The notes below the pieces were generated by a model. That model ran no database searches, was not told the origin of the DNA, and worked only from the letters and a program-made list of their open reading frames with translations. Both the position numbers and the translations under genes were made by a program. A DNA stretch of 64,000 bases from Halolamina pelagica (lineage in GTDB: Archaea > Halobacteriota > Halobacteria > Halobacteriales > Haloferacaceae), in the NCBI RefSeq assembly GCF_900115675.1, contig NZ_FOXI01000003.1, forward strand, positions 62,001 through 126,000, written 5' to 3'. Each line of letters begins with the position of its first letter. Position 1 is the stretch's first letter. Positions 42,865-51,714 of this stretch are shown piece after piece.

Positions 42865-45110
42865 CGCTCACCCTCCCGCGGCCCGTCGTCGCCGCCGTCG
42901 GCGACCGCGGTGCGCTGGAGGCGCTCGACGGTCGCGGCCTCGTCGGTTCGGAGGTTCGCGAGCAGGTCGAACAGGGCGTCGAACTCGGTCACCCCCTCGT
43001 CGTCCAGGAACTCGACGTAGCGCCGTTTGCGACGGAACTCCCCCTCGACGGCGTCGGCCGAGCGGTCCGTCGCGGCCGCGATCCGGTGGAACAGCCGGAA
43101 GCCGCGCTCGTCGGGGGTCGCCGGGTCGGACGGGCCGGCAAGCGAGAACGAGCCGTCGACGTCCCGGCTGAACACCTCGTTGCAGTGGATCGTGGTGTCG
43201 CCCTTCTCGATCACCTCGCCCGCGCCGGGCGGGAGCCGCTCGGCCTGTTCGGGCGAGAGGAACTCCACCGCGCGGGCCACGTAGCGCTCGCCGTTGGAGT
43301 GGTGCGGGAAGACGACGAGGTCGATCTCCTCGAGGAGGTAGGCCGGAACGTCCTGCTCGACGACGCGGTTCACGAGCGTCCGGACGTCCTCGGCGTGGGT
43401 GGTGCCGACGACGCCGTGGCCCGTGTTCACCGTCTCGGCGAACGTCTCGAAGCTCCCGGGCGTGTTGATCTCCGCGATGACCTCGGTATCGGGGTTGAGG
43501 TAGTTGGACTCGGTCATGAGGTCCGCCATCGTCACGCGCTTGTACTCGCTCTCGTGATCCCGCGTCGTCAGGGAAACGCCGGTCTCGTGGGGGAGTCTGA
43601 CCTCACGGCTCCCCTCGTCGATGGAGACCGGGCGGTCGTCGAAGGGGACAAAGGGCATGTGGGCGTTCATCAGCGTCGTCTTCCCGACCCCGGTCGGCCC
43701 GGAGAACAGCACCACACCCTGATGCTCGTAGCAGAGCCACAGCAACGCCACGAGGTCGACAGAGAGCGTGCCCCTCCGGAGCAGATCGACCGGCGTCATC
43801 GCCTCGGCGGCCTGCTTCCGGATGGAGACGTACGGGCCGCCCTCGCTGATGACCGGGAGCGCGACCGCACAGCGAACCGTCTCCTCGATGCCCGGCGGGT
43901 CGAGGTTGACCTTCGCACTGGGGTTCGAGGCGTCGAGTTCGACGCCGTCGCCCGCCGCGAGCTGGGTGACGACGTTGACGAAGGAGCTCTCGGCGTCGAA
44001 CGCCAGGTTCGTCGGCACCCGGGCGCCGTCGGCGATGTCGCTGCGCGGTACGACTTTCACGCGCTCGCCGACGCGGTTGGCCTCGATGTCCTCGAGGTTC
44101 GGGTCACGGATCGGCACCGTCAGCGGCCCCTCGCCGACGTAATCCCGGAGGACGTGGTAGACGAGGTCGTCCAGCCGGTCCTCGGCGTAGCGGTCGTCGA
44201 CGGGCGGGATCCCGACACCCAGATCCGCGAGCGCCGAGCGAACCCGATATCGGGCTGAGGCCAGCCACTCCCGGGTGTTCCGCCCCGTCAGTCGGCGGGA
44301 GAGCAGCCGGCGGGCGCGCTCGGCGACGAACGCGCGCCGGTCGGTGCCGTCGCCGATCACGTCCTCGGTGCTCGCCTCCCAGACGCGTTTCTTACACTCC
44401 GCGATGAGTTCCTCGTCGCCCGGCAAGAGGTCGGGCTCCAAAACGGCGTAGCGCGTCGCGAACCGATCGCTCCCCAGCAACCCGTCGCGGTAGACGACCA
44501 CCGGGACCGGGTAGCCCGCGAACGCGACCTCGTAGCGCCGCAGCCGCTCGGCGGCGACGCGGTCGACGAACTCGCTGTCGGCGTCGAGATCGGTCACTGC
44601 GGGGGCGAAGTCGGTCGTGTGGACGACCAGCTTCCCGTCGGCGGCGGCCTCGCTGTCGGCGACGCCCACGTCGTCGTCCAGCGCCAGCGGTGTCGCGTCG
44701 CCCAGGAGGCGCAGCTCCCGGAGTGCGTGGTAGTTCAGCCGTCGCCGCGCACCCGGGCCGCCCGAGAGCAGGCGGTCGAGCGTACGCTCGTACTTCGGCG
44801 AGAACCCCGACTCGGCACGTTCGACGGCGCCCTGCCGAGTGAGGGGACGCCGGCGCTGTGTGTCGGCGAAGTGTTCGCGAACCCGGTCGAGGATCGCACA
44901 CTCGCTCGGTGAGAGCGGCGGTTCGCGAGCGTCGTAGGCGAACTCGGTCGCTCCCTCGCCGTGTTCGGCGGCGTCGCGCCGGGAGACGGTGGCGACGACG
45001 CCGGGGGCGCTCTCGTATTGGGCGAGCGTCTCGGGCGCGTACCACGCGTCGGCGTCCTGCGGCGGCGTCGGCGCCGGCACGCGGTCGAAACCTGTCGATG
45101 GCGCGGACAT
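42861..45110 (-). CDS. Type II/IV secretion ATPase (PilB/GspE/VirB11 superfamily)
   Basis: This 749-residue assembly motor has a long N-terminal region of about 250 residues. The ATPase core has P-loop SGPTGVGKTTLMNA near residue 475, the Asp box VSIDEGSREVRLPHETG, Walker B-like EVIAEINTPGSFETF and the His box NTGHGVVGTTHAEDV. The usual Arg of the Walker B block (IRGE in many relatives) is Asn-Thr-Pro here. It is the first gene of the seven-gene operon and is preceded by a TATA-like element. Confidence 0.9.
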   Translation of the reverse strand: MSAPSTGFDRVPAPTPPQDADAWYAPETLAQYESAPGVVATVSRRDAAEHGEGATEFAYDAREPPLSPSECAILDRVREHFADTQRRRPLTRQGAVERAESGFSPKYERTLDRLLSGGPGARRRLNYHALRELRLLGDATPLALDDDVGVADSEAAADGKLVVHTTDFAPAVTDLDADSEFVDRVAAERLRRYEVAFAGYPVPVVVYRDGLLGSDRFATRYAVLEPDLLPGDEELIAECKKRVWEASTEDVIGDGTDRRAFVAERARRLLSRRLTGRNTREWLASARYRVRSALADLGVGIPPVDDRYAEDRLDDLVYHVLRDYVGEGPLTVPIRDPNLEDIEANRVGERVKVVPRSDIADGARVPTNLAFDAESSFVNVVTQLAAGDGVELDASNPSAKVNLDPPGIEETVRCAVALPVISEGGPYVSIRKQAAEAMTPVDLLRRGTLSVDLVALLWLCYEHQGVVLFSGPTGVGKTTLMNAHMPFVPFDDRPVSIDEGSREVRLPHETGVSLTTRDHESEYKRVTMADLMTESNYLNPDTEVIAEINTPGSFETFAETVNTGHGVVGTTHAEDVRTLVNRVVEQDVPAYLLEEIDLVVFPHHSNGERYVARAVEFLSPEQAERLPPGAGEVIEKGDTTIHCNEVFSRDVDGSFSLAGPSDPATPDERGFRLFHRIAAATDRSADAVEGEFRRKRRYVEFLDDEGVTEFDALFDLLANLRTDEAATVERLQRTAVADGGDDGPREGER

Positions 45111-45141
45111 ACCAGTTGGCCAGCGTTGGCTCGTTCTCCGA

Positions 45142-45149
45142 CATAAGGA
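45142..45149 (-). promoter_or_regulatory. TATA-like element of the pilus operon
   Basis: TCCTTATG on the minus strand lies 32-39 bases before the ATPase start and is the only A/T-rich element in the 116-base gap besides AATAAACC next to it. Confidence 0.35.
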
Positions 45150-45226
45150 TTTGGTTTATTCGAACATTCTCCGAAAGGAGTGTCCGGAGGGCCGGCCGGG
45201 GCACCGAAACCGACCGATCAGCCTGC

Positions 45227-46426
45227 TTAGGCGTCGCCCACCTTCTCGGTCACCCGGAAGTCCTCGGGCGGGTCGAGGATGCCGGCGATCGTCCCCATCG
45301 AGTGGACGAGCGTCACGACCGGCGCCAGCGGCACGGCCGCCGCCCACGTCAGCTTCCCCTCGCCATAGTAGGCCACGCCGCGGAGGTACCAGAACGCCGT
45401 CAGCAGCCCCAGCGAGATCGAGAGCAGGGTTACGGCGTCGGTCGCGGCGACGCCGACGCCCAGTATCGCCAGCGGGAGGACGACCAGCGTGACGATCGGC
45501 GAGAGCGCCCACGCGTAGTTCCGGACGCGGGTCAGCAGCTGGTAGCCGGGCGGCAGTTCGGCGGCGGCGCGGACGTTGCCCGCGGCCCAGCGGCGTCGCT
45601 GCTGGGTGATCTCGCTAAGCGACGGCGGCGCCTCGTTGGCACACGTCGCCGTCGCGAGTTCGAACGTGAAGTCGGGGAGCTGCTGGGCGGCCGCCCAGAC
45701 GAACGCCGTGTCCTCGACGAGCGTCTCGCGGTTCCACGTCACCTCGTCCTCGACCTCGCGCCGGACGGCGATGCCGCCGCCCCACGCGAACAGCGGAACC
45801 GAGAGCCGTGCGAACGCCCGCTGCTCGATCTGGACGCCCATCCGGTACACGTCGCCGAGGTAGGAGAGCACCGAGTCGGTCCGGCGCGGGCGCTCGCGGA
45901 GTTGGACCACGTCGGCGTCCGGCAGCCCCTCGAAGGACTCCAGCAGGCTGTCCTCGTCGAGGTAGAGTACGAACTCCCGGTCGGTCCCGAGTCGCTGCCG
46001 GGCCCACTCGATCGCGCGCCCCTTCCGGACGGCCTCGGCCTCGAACTCGTCGGGAACGACGTGGACGTCGGCGCCGGCAACGTCGATGGACTCCTCGGCG
46101 ATCACGTGCACGTCGTCGAAGTCGGCGGGCAGGGAGTCGACCGTCTTCTGCACCACCGATTCGGCGTCGACGGTCAGGATCCGGACGTGGATGTCGTCGG
46201 CGCCGTGGACGGGCGCGGGCGACTCGTAGCCCGCGCCGATGACGTAGGTCAGGACGACCCACGTCAGCGCGGTCGCCGAGAACAGCAGCGTCGTCCCGGC
46301 GACCAGGAGCTCGAACAGGCCGCCCCAGTCGATCAGACCGAGGGTGAGCCACGGGGCCACCGTCGCGACCGCGGTCACGACGAGCACCACCGCCCCGCCG
46401 CCGAGACCGATGCGTTCCGGGTTCAT
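45227..46426 (-). CDS. Family 2 membrane glycosyltransferase
   Basis: This 399-residue protein has two N-terminal membrane helices, a GT-A catalytic domain and three or more C-terminal helices. In the catalytic domain the acidic motif is FVLYLDEDSLLE, the ED motif is LVEDTAFVWA, and the processive-type QQRRRWAAGN motif follows. It probably transfers a sugar to a lipid carrier or a surface polymer. The start at 46426 was chosen over 46459 because MNPERIGLGG directly precedes the first helix. It lies upstream of the pilus operon in the same direction, with a 116-base gap. Confidence 0.85.
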   Translation of the reverse strand: MNPERIGLGGGAVVLVVTAVATVAPWLTLGLIDWGGLFELLVAGTTLLFSATALTWVVLTYVIGAGYESPAPVHGADDIHVRILTVDAESVVQKTVDSLPADFDDVHVIAEESIDVAGADVHVVPDEFEAEAVRKGRAIEWARQRLGTDREFVLYLDEDSLLESFEGLPDADVVQLRERPRRTDSVLSYLGDVYRMGVQIEQRAFARLSVPLFAWGGGIAVRREVEDEVTWNRETLVEDTAFVWAAAQQLPDFTFELATATCANEAPPSLSEITQQRRRWAAGNVRAAAELPPGYQLLTRVRNYAWALSPIVTLVVLPLAILGVGVAATDAVTLLSISLGLLTAFWYLRGVAYYGEGKLTWAAAVPLAPVVTLVHSMGTIAGILDPPEDFRVTEKVGDA

Positions 46427-46678
46427 CTCACTCGGAAGACGCGCCTTGACCCACTTCAACGGGGGAAACGCTGGAGCCGCCTTGGCCGCGGTTAACCCCG
46501 ATTAATCCGAGTAACGGCCGGGTTTGGCGGTGATACGCCGGTCCTGCTCTCGGGCGGCGTCGAACGACGGTCCCGACCCGGGAGCGACGGCTGGCGCGAC
46601 ACCGCTGCGCGAGTCGCCCCAGGCGGTGACCGCCCCCACCGACAACCATACCCACACCCCACCCCAACCCCGGGCCAA

Positions 46679-47734
46679 ATGCGCGCCGCAGTCCTCCGCG
46701 AGTACGGCGAACCGCTCGACGTGACCGAGGTACCCGACCCCGAACCGGACCCCGACGGCGCCGTCGTCGCCGTCGAGGCCTGCGGCATCTGTCGGAGCGA
46801 CTGGCACGCCTGGCAGGGCCACGGCGAGTGGGCCGACGACCAGGTGCCGCTCGACTACGTGTTGGGCCACGAGCCGGCGGGTCGGGTCATCGGGATCGGC
46901 GATGACGTGGACCGATTCAGCGAGGGCGACCGCGTCGTCGTCCCGTTCAGCCTCGGCTGCGGGGTCTGCGGGGAGTGCCGGACCGGCCACGGCAACACCT
47001 GCGAGGACGGCCACGCGCTGGGGTTCGAGCGCGATGTGCCCGGCGCGTTCGCCGAGAAAGTGGGCGTGCCCCACGCCGACCACAACCTCCAGACCCTCCC
47101 TGCGGGAGTGAGCTTCCGCGACGTGGCCGCCGTCGGCTGTCGGTACATGACCGCGTTCCACGCGCTCGCCCACCGCGCCGACGTGGGCGGCGGCGACTGG
47201 GTCGCGGTCCACGGCTGCGGCGGGGTGGGACTCTCGGCGATCCAGATCGCCGACGCGCTCGGGGCTCGACCCATCGCCGTCGACGTGAACGACGACGCGC
47301 TCGCGCGGGCGGCGGACGTGGGCGCGAGCGAGGTCGTCGACGGCAGCGAGGCCGACGTGGTCGAGGAAATCCAAGATCTCACCGACGGCGGCGCCGCGGT
47401 CAGCGTCGACGCGCTCGGCCGTGCCGAGACCGCCCGCAACTCGGTGCGCTGCCTGCGCTCGCGGGGGACGCACGTCCAGGTGGGGCTCACGACCGACGCC
47501 GAGAGGGGGGAGATCCCGCTCCCGACCGACTGGATGACCCGCTGGGAGATCGACTGGCTCGGCTCCCGGGGGATGCCGCCCGCGCGGTTCGACGAACTGC
47601 TGGCGATGGTCGACGACGGGACGCTCGACCCGGGCGCGCTCGTCGGCCGGGAGGTCGGGCTCGAGGCCGTTTCGGATCGACTGGCGGCGATGACCACCTA
47701 CGACACCGACGGCATCGAGATACTCACGTTCTAG
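46679..47734 (+). CDS. Zinc-dependent alcohol dehydrogenase family protein
   Basis: This 351-residue medium-chain dehydrogenase has the catalytic zinc Cys in EACGICRSDWHAW and the His in VLGHEPAGRV. The structural zinc cluster has four Cys (GCGVCGECRTGHGNTC), and the NAD(P) loop is VHGCGGVGLSAIQIA. The substrate is not predictable. A TATA-like CCATACC (about 46647-46653) lies about 28 bases before the ATG. Its stop overlaps that of the convergent oxidoreductase within a CTAG palindrome. Confidence 0.92.
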   Translation: MRAAVLREYGEPLDVTEVPDPEPDPDGAVVAVEACGICRSDWHAWQGHGEWADDQVPLDYVLGHEPAGRVIGIGDDVDRFSEGDRVVVPFSLGCGVCGECRTGHGNTCEDGHALGFERDVPGAFAEKVGVPHADHNLQTLPAGVSFRDVAAVGCRYMTAFHALAHRADVGGGDWVAVHGCGGVGLSAIQIADALGARPIAVDVNDDALARAADVGASEVVDGSEADVVEEIQDLTDGGAAVSVDALGRAETARNSVRCLRSRGTHVQVGLTTDAERGEIPLPTDWMTRWEIDWLGSRGMPPARFDELLAMVDDGTLDPGALVGREVGLEAVSDRLAAMTTYDTDGIEILTF

Positions 47735-48774
47735 AGCCCGAACGCCATCTTCTCGCCGACTTCGAGCCCGTTCTCCAGCGCGGCGTGGACTCGCGCCTCG
47801 CCGGCGACCCAGTCACCGGTGCAGTAGAGCCCCTCGCTCGCGGCCGAATCCAGCGGCCCACCGAGCGCGCCACCCTTCGTCAGCGCGTAGCGCCAGCCCT
47901 GGTGGTCGGTCCAGTCCGGGTCGGTCAGTCGGTCGTCGCCGACGATCCCGGCGGCGTGCGCGGCGAGCGCGTCGACGTTCGCTTCGGGGTGGTCGTCGTA
48001 GTGCTCGACGGACCACTCGTGGTTGGCCTGCACCACCAGCAGCGACTCGCCGTCGGGCACGTGGCCGGGCTTGCACTCCTCGCGGGAGATCCACCCAACC
48101 TCGTGTTCCTTGTCGGCGTTGACCAACGCGTAGTAGGGCAGGTGCAGTTCGAAGGGGTAGTGCAACACGGCCGTCCAGATCGTGCGGTAGGGCACGTCAG
48201 CGACGGCGTCGACGAGGGGGGCTTTCACCGGCGAGTCCCACGCGGATTCGCGGAGCAGTTCGGCCGTCTGTGGCGCTGGCGGGTTCAACACGACGGCGTC
48301 GAACGGCCCCCACGCCTCCCCGTCGTCGTCGACGAGCGTCCACGTCGCCGCGGCCGGATCGCGCCGGAGGGTCTCCACTCGGGTCCGCCGGTGGATCTCG
48401 GCGTCGGTCCGACTGAACAGTCGCTTGGCGATCTGTGTCAGTCCCGCCCGGTAGGACCACTTGTGGCCGTCCGGCTCCCGCCCCGGCGTCACCTCGCCGC
48501 CTTCGTCGAAGGTGTACACCCGTTCCGCGATGTCGACGATCCCGTCGTCGTCGAGCTGTTGAGTCAACAGGTCCGAGACACGTTCGCTATCCGACTTGAC
48601 GTAGTTCGCCCCGTAGTCGTAGGTCAGGTCGCCGTGGCGGCGGGTGGCCGCGCGGCCACAGAGCCCGCCGGACTTCTCCAGGACGGTCACGTCGGCGTTC
48701 GGGAGCGCCTCGTCGACGACGAACGTCGCCGCGGCTGCCGCGGCGCCGGCGCCGACGACTCCGATGGTGGCCAT
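47731..48774 (-). CDS. FAD-dependent amine-oxidase-like oxidoreductase
   Basis: This 347-residue flavoprotein starts MATIGVVGAGAAAAAATFVV with the dinucleotide loop, then VTVLEKSGGLCGRAATR and DYGANYV. It ends with GLYCTGDWVAGEARVHAALENG, the FAD ribose/isoalloxazine block of the NAD(P)-binding amine oxidase (renalase-like) family. The length is short, as in renalase-type proteins. The start at 48774 was chosen because upstream codons lack family similarity. Confidence 0.85.
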   Translation of the reverse strand: MATIGVVGAGAAAAAATFVVDEALPNADVTVLEKSGGLCGRAATRRHGDLTYDYGANYVKSDSERVSDLLTQQLDDDGIVDIAERVYTFDEGGEVTPGREPDGHKWSYRAGLTQIAKRLFSRTDAEIHRRTRVETLRRDPAAATWTLVDDDGEAWGPFDAVVLNPPAPQTAELLRESAWDSPVKAPLVDAVADVPYRTIWTAVLHYPFELHLPYYALVNADKEHEVGWISREECKPGHVPDGESLLVVQANHEWSVEHYDDHPEANVDALAAHAAGIVGDDRLTDPDWTDHQGWRYALTKGGALGGPLDSAASEGLYCTGDWVAGEARVHAALENGLEVGEKMAFGL

Positions 48775-48840
48775 ACGTGGACTCGGGACGCGTGGGGCAT
48801 CAAACGCCCCGGTGGCGGCACGAATCGTCAACGAAACCAC

Positions 48841-48846
48841 TATACC
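48841..48846 (+). promoter_or_regulatory. TATA-like box of the DUF4129-DUF58 operon
   Basis: TATACC lies 23-28 bases before the GTG start at 48869. Confidence 0.45.
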
Positions 48847-48868
48847 TCGGTTGTGATTAGCACACGTC

Positions 48869-49822
48869 GTGCAGCGGGACACCGCGGTCGCAGTCGTCCT
48901 CGCCCTCCTCGCCCTCCTCGCGATCGGCGCCGCGGGCGCCACGCTCGAGAACCCCGCCGCGGCCGACGCCGGATCCGGCTTCGGCGACGGGAGCGGCGGC
49001 GGGCTCGGGAGCGGTGACGGGAGCGACGCCGCAAGCAACTCGAGTGTCGGCGGCGGCGGGGGGATGCAGTGGACCGGCGAGATCAGCGGTGCCTGTATGA
49101 GCGTCCTCCAGACGCTGCCGGCGAAACTGCTGATCGCCGGGAGCGTCGCCGCGCTCGGGGGCTACGTCTGGTGGCGTACGGGATCGCTGGGAATGGGGGT
49201 CTTGACGGGGTTACTCTACGGCCCGATCGTCTACCTGATGTGGTTCGCGCTCGCGGGCTGTCAGACCATCCAGGAGGGGATTTCGCCGGCCCAGCCGACG
49301 AACCGGACGAGCACCGCCAACGAGACTGGCGGCGGCAGCCTCGGCGCCGCCGCGGAGACGGCGACCAGCCAGCCGTCGGTCCTGCTCGTGATCGTGCTCG
49401 GCGTGCTGGTGCTCGCGGCGATCGTGCTGCTCTACGTCGCCTCCGCCGACGACGTCGTCGCCTCGCAGGTGGACCGCGAACGCGACGCCGACGACGAGGA
49501 GACCGACATCGCCGCGGTCGGCCGTGTCGCGGGCGAGGCGGCCGACCGCATCGAGACCGGCGACGCCTTCGACAACGAGGTGTTCCGGGCGTGGGCCGAG
49601 ATGACCGAACACCTCGCGGTCGAGCATCCGGAGTCCTCGACGCCCGCTGAGTTCGCGACGGCGGCCGTCGACGCCGGGATGGCCCCCGACGACGTGAACG
49701 AACTCACCGACCTGTTCGAGGAAGTCCGGTACGGGAACCGTGAGGTGACCGCGGACCGCGAACAGCGGGCGACGGCGGCGCTGCGCCGGATCGAGGAGAG
49801 CTACGCGGAGGCCGAGGAATGA
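48869..49822 (+). CDS. DUF4129 domain membrane protein
   Basis: This is a 317-residue protein with a GTG start at leaderless distance from a TATA-like box. It has a signal-anchor helix, a Gly/Ser-rich external stretch, membrane helices near 84-105, 108-128 and 170-190, and a C-terminal cytoplasmic DUF4129 domain (AWAEMTEHLAVEHPESSTPAEFA). DUF4129 proteins accompany DUF58 and MoxR in many prokaryotes, possibly in envelope stress or assembly. It overlaps the next gene by ATGA. Confidence 0.8.
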   Translation: MQRDTAVAVVLALLALLAIGAAGATLENPAAADAGSGFGDGSGGGLGSGDGSDAASNSSVGGGGGMQWTGEISGACMSVLQTLPAKLLIAGSVAALGGYVWWRTGSLGMGVLTGLLYGPIVYLMWFALAGCQTIQEGISPAQPTNRTSTANETGGGSLGAAAETATSQPSVLLVIVLGVLVLAAIVLLYVASADDVVASQVDRERDADDEETDIAAVGRVAGEAADRIETGDAFDNEVFRAWAEMTEHLAVEHPESSTPAEFATAAVDAGMAPDDVNELTDLFEEVRYGNREVTADREQRATAALRRIEESYAEAEE

Positions 49823-50382
49823 GGCGCCGGCTCGCCGCCTTCGGCGCGGTCGCCGTGCTCGTGGGGCTGTTCGTCTCCTTCCGGCAGGAGTTCGCCGGCC
49901 TGATCCCCGCGAGCTGGGTGTTCGTGCTCCTGATCGCGGTCGCGGCCGGCGTCCAGTCCGTCACGACTGCCCTCTCCCGCCGCCGAACGGCGCTCCGGGA
50001 GGAGGAGACCGGCGACCCCGAGCGCCGCTACGAGGCGCCGACGCCGGGCGACGACCTGACCGAGACGCTACGGTTCGCGCGTCGCTCCTCCCGCCGGGGT
50101 GACCGCCCACGCGAGCAGCTCCGCGAGCGGATCGCGGAGGTCGCCGTCGCGGGCGTCGCCGACGCCGCCGACTGCAGCGAGGCGGAGGCACGCGAGCGAC
50201 TCCGGACGGGCGAGTGGACCGACGACCCGGTCGCGGCGTGGTTCCTGGGCGAGGCGGTCCGACTCCACCCGGCCGAGCGGGCACGCCTGCTCGCGACGGC
50301 GCCGTTCTCGCAGTACGAGGCGGCGTTCGATCGGACGGTTCGGGTCGTCGACGACCTCGTCGCCCACGGGGGTGAGCGATGA
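49819..50382 (+). CDS. Two-helix membrane protein of the DUF58 operon (DUF7269-like)
   Basis: This 187-residue protein has two N-terminal membrane helices (about 5-22 and 30-50) and a helical cytoplasmic domain. RERIAEVAVAGVADAADCSE and SQYEAAFDRTVRVVDDL are its clearest parts. The position between DUF4129 and DUF58 is standard in haloarchaea. The function is unknown. It overlaps both neighbours by four bases. Confidence 0.75.
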   Translation: MRRRLAAFGAVAVLVGLFVSFRQEFAGLIPASWVFVLLIAVAAGVQSVTTALSRRRTALREEETGDPERRYEAPTPGDDLTETLRFARRSSRRGDRPREQLRERIAEVAVAGVADAADCSEAEARERLRTGEWTDDPVAAWFLGEAVRLHPAERARLLATAPFSQYEAAFDRTVRVVDDLVAHGGER

Positions 50383-51653
50383 GCTACGTCGACGCCGTCG
50401 ACACGGAACACTGGGCGGGGATCGGCGCGCTGGCGTTCGCGGCGTTCGCCCTCGGCCTGCCGTTCCAGCGCCCCGGCCTGTTCCTCGTCGCGCTTGTGGG
50501 CGTCGGCTTCGCGGCCTACGCCCGGTTCGGCGACGCGCCGGCGGCCGACCTCACCGTCGATCGCGACCTCTCCGAAACCTCGCCGGCCCCGGATTCGGAG
50601 GTGACGGTGACCGTCACCGTCGAGAACACCGGCTCGGCGACCCTGCCGGACCTGCGGCTGATCGACGGCGTCCCCCCGGGGCTCTCGGTCACTGAGGGCA
50701 CCGCCCGGTTGGGGACCGCGCTCCGCCCGGGCAAGCGGGCGACGTTCAGTTACACGGTGACGGCGACGCGTGGCAGCCACGAGTGGGAGCCGCTGACGGC
50801 GGTGGTTCGCAACGCCAGCGGCTCGCGGGAGCGCACCGTCGAGGTAGACAGCGGGACGACGCTGCGCTGTCTCCCAACCCTCGAAGCCAGCAGCGACCTG
50901 CCGCTGCGCGGGCTGACGACGCCGTACTCCGGCCGGGTCGCGACCGACGTGGCGGGCTCGGGGCTGGAGTTCCACTCGACTCGTGAGTACCGACGGGGCG
51001 ACCCGCTCTCCCGGGTGGACTGGAACCGCTACGCCCGCAGCGGCGAGCTCTCGACGGTCTCGTTCCGGGAGGAGCGGGCGGCGACGGTAGTGCTGCTGAT
51101 CGACTCCCGCGAGGCGGCCTACCGCGCGCCGGACGAGGAGACGCCCAACGCCGTCGAGCGCAGCGTCGACGCCGCGGGCGAGGCGTTCTCGGCGCTGCTC
51201 TCGACGGGCGACCGGGTCGGGATCGCCAGCTACGGCCCCGAAGCGTGCTGGCTCGCGCCCGCGACGGGCGAGCGGCACCGCGCGACGGCCCGGCGCCTGC
51301 TCGCGGATCACCCGGCCTTCTCGGTGTCCCCCTCCGAGGAGCCGTTCTACCCCTCGATCGCGCTGCGCCGGCTCCGGCGCCGACTGCCCGCGGACGCCCA
51401 GATCGTGCTGTTCAGCCCCGTCACCGACGACTACATCGCGACGGTCGCGGAGCGACTGGACGCCTACGGCCACCAACTCACGCTGATCAGCCCCGACCCG
51501 ACGGTCGACGACGCAGCGCCCCACCGGCTCGCCCGGCTCGAACGCGACACGCGGCTCCGCCGGCTCCGGAGTCACGGGATCCGGGTGATCGACTGGGGCG
51601 AGCGCCCGCTCGCGGTCGAACTCGCCCGGGCGACCCGGAGGTGGTCCCGATGA
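50379..51653 (+). CDS. DUF58 domain-containing protein
   Basis: This 424-residue protein has two N-terminal helices, a beta-sandwich repeat (about 55-140, VTVTVTVENTGSATLPDLRL) and a DUF58/vWA-like domain. The DUF58 signature GLEFHSTREYRRGDPLSRVDW and the metal-site-like LLIDSREAAY are present. DUF58 proteins usually work with a MoxR AAA ATPase, which is not encoded in this window. The 3' end lies in a 59-base duplication that separates it from the next gene. Confidence 0.88.
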   Translation: MSYVDAVDTEHWAGIGALAFAAFALGLPFQRPGLFLVALVGVGFAAYARFGDAPAADLTVDRDLSETSPAPDSEVTVTVTVENTGSATLPDLRLIDGVPPGLSVTEGTARLGTALRPGKRATFSYTVTATRGSHEWEPLTAVVRNASGSRERTVEVDSGTTLRCLPTLEASSDLPLRGLTTPYSGRVATDVAGSGLEFHSTREYRRGDPLSRVDWNRYARSGELSTVSFREERAATVVLLIDSREAAYRAPDEETPNAVERSVDAAGEAFSALLSTGDRVGIASYGPEACWLAPATGERHRATARRLLADHPAFSVSPSEEPFYPSIALRRLRRRLPADAQIVLFSPVTDDYIATVAERLDAYGHQLTLISPDPTVDDAAPHRLARLERDTRLRRLRSHGIRVIDWGERPLAVELARATRRWSR

Positions 51654-51714
51654 CCTGCGCTCTTCGACCCCACGAGACCGACTGCCGGCGCGGTCGGAGG
51701 TGGTCTCGATGACC
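51636..51714 (+). repeat. 59-base tandem duplication with a 20-codon mini-frame
   Basis: CGGAGGTGGTCCCGATGACC at 51636-51655 recurs with one change at 51695-51714. The first copy contains the DUF58 stop and a new ATG at 51650; the resulting frame ends at 51712 and closes with the same Arg-Arg-Trp-Ser-Arg as DUF58. Both junctions are ATGA overlaps. The peptide is probably a by-product of the duplication rather than a real gene. Confidence 0.7.

Noticed and set aside
51650-51712. A 20-codon gene between DUF58 and the next membrane protein
   Set aside because: It arises from the 59-base duplication and repeats the end of DUF58; there is no independent support.
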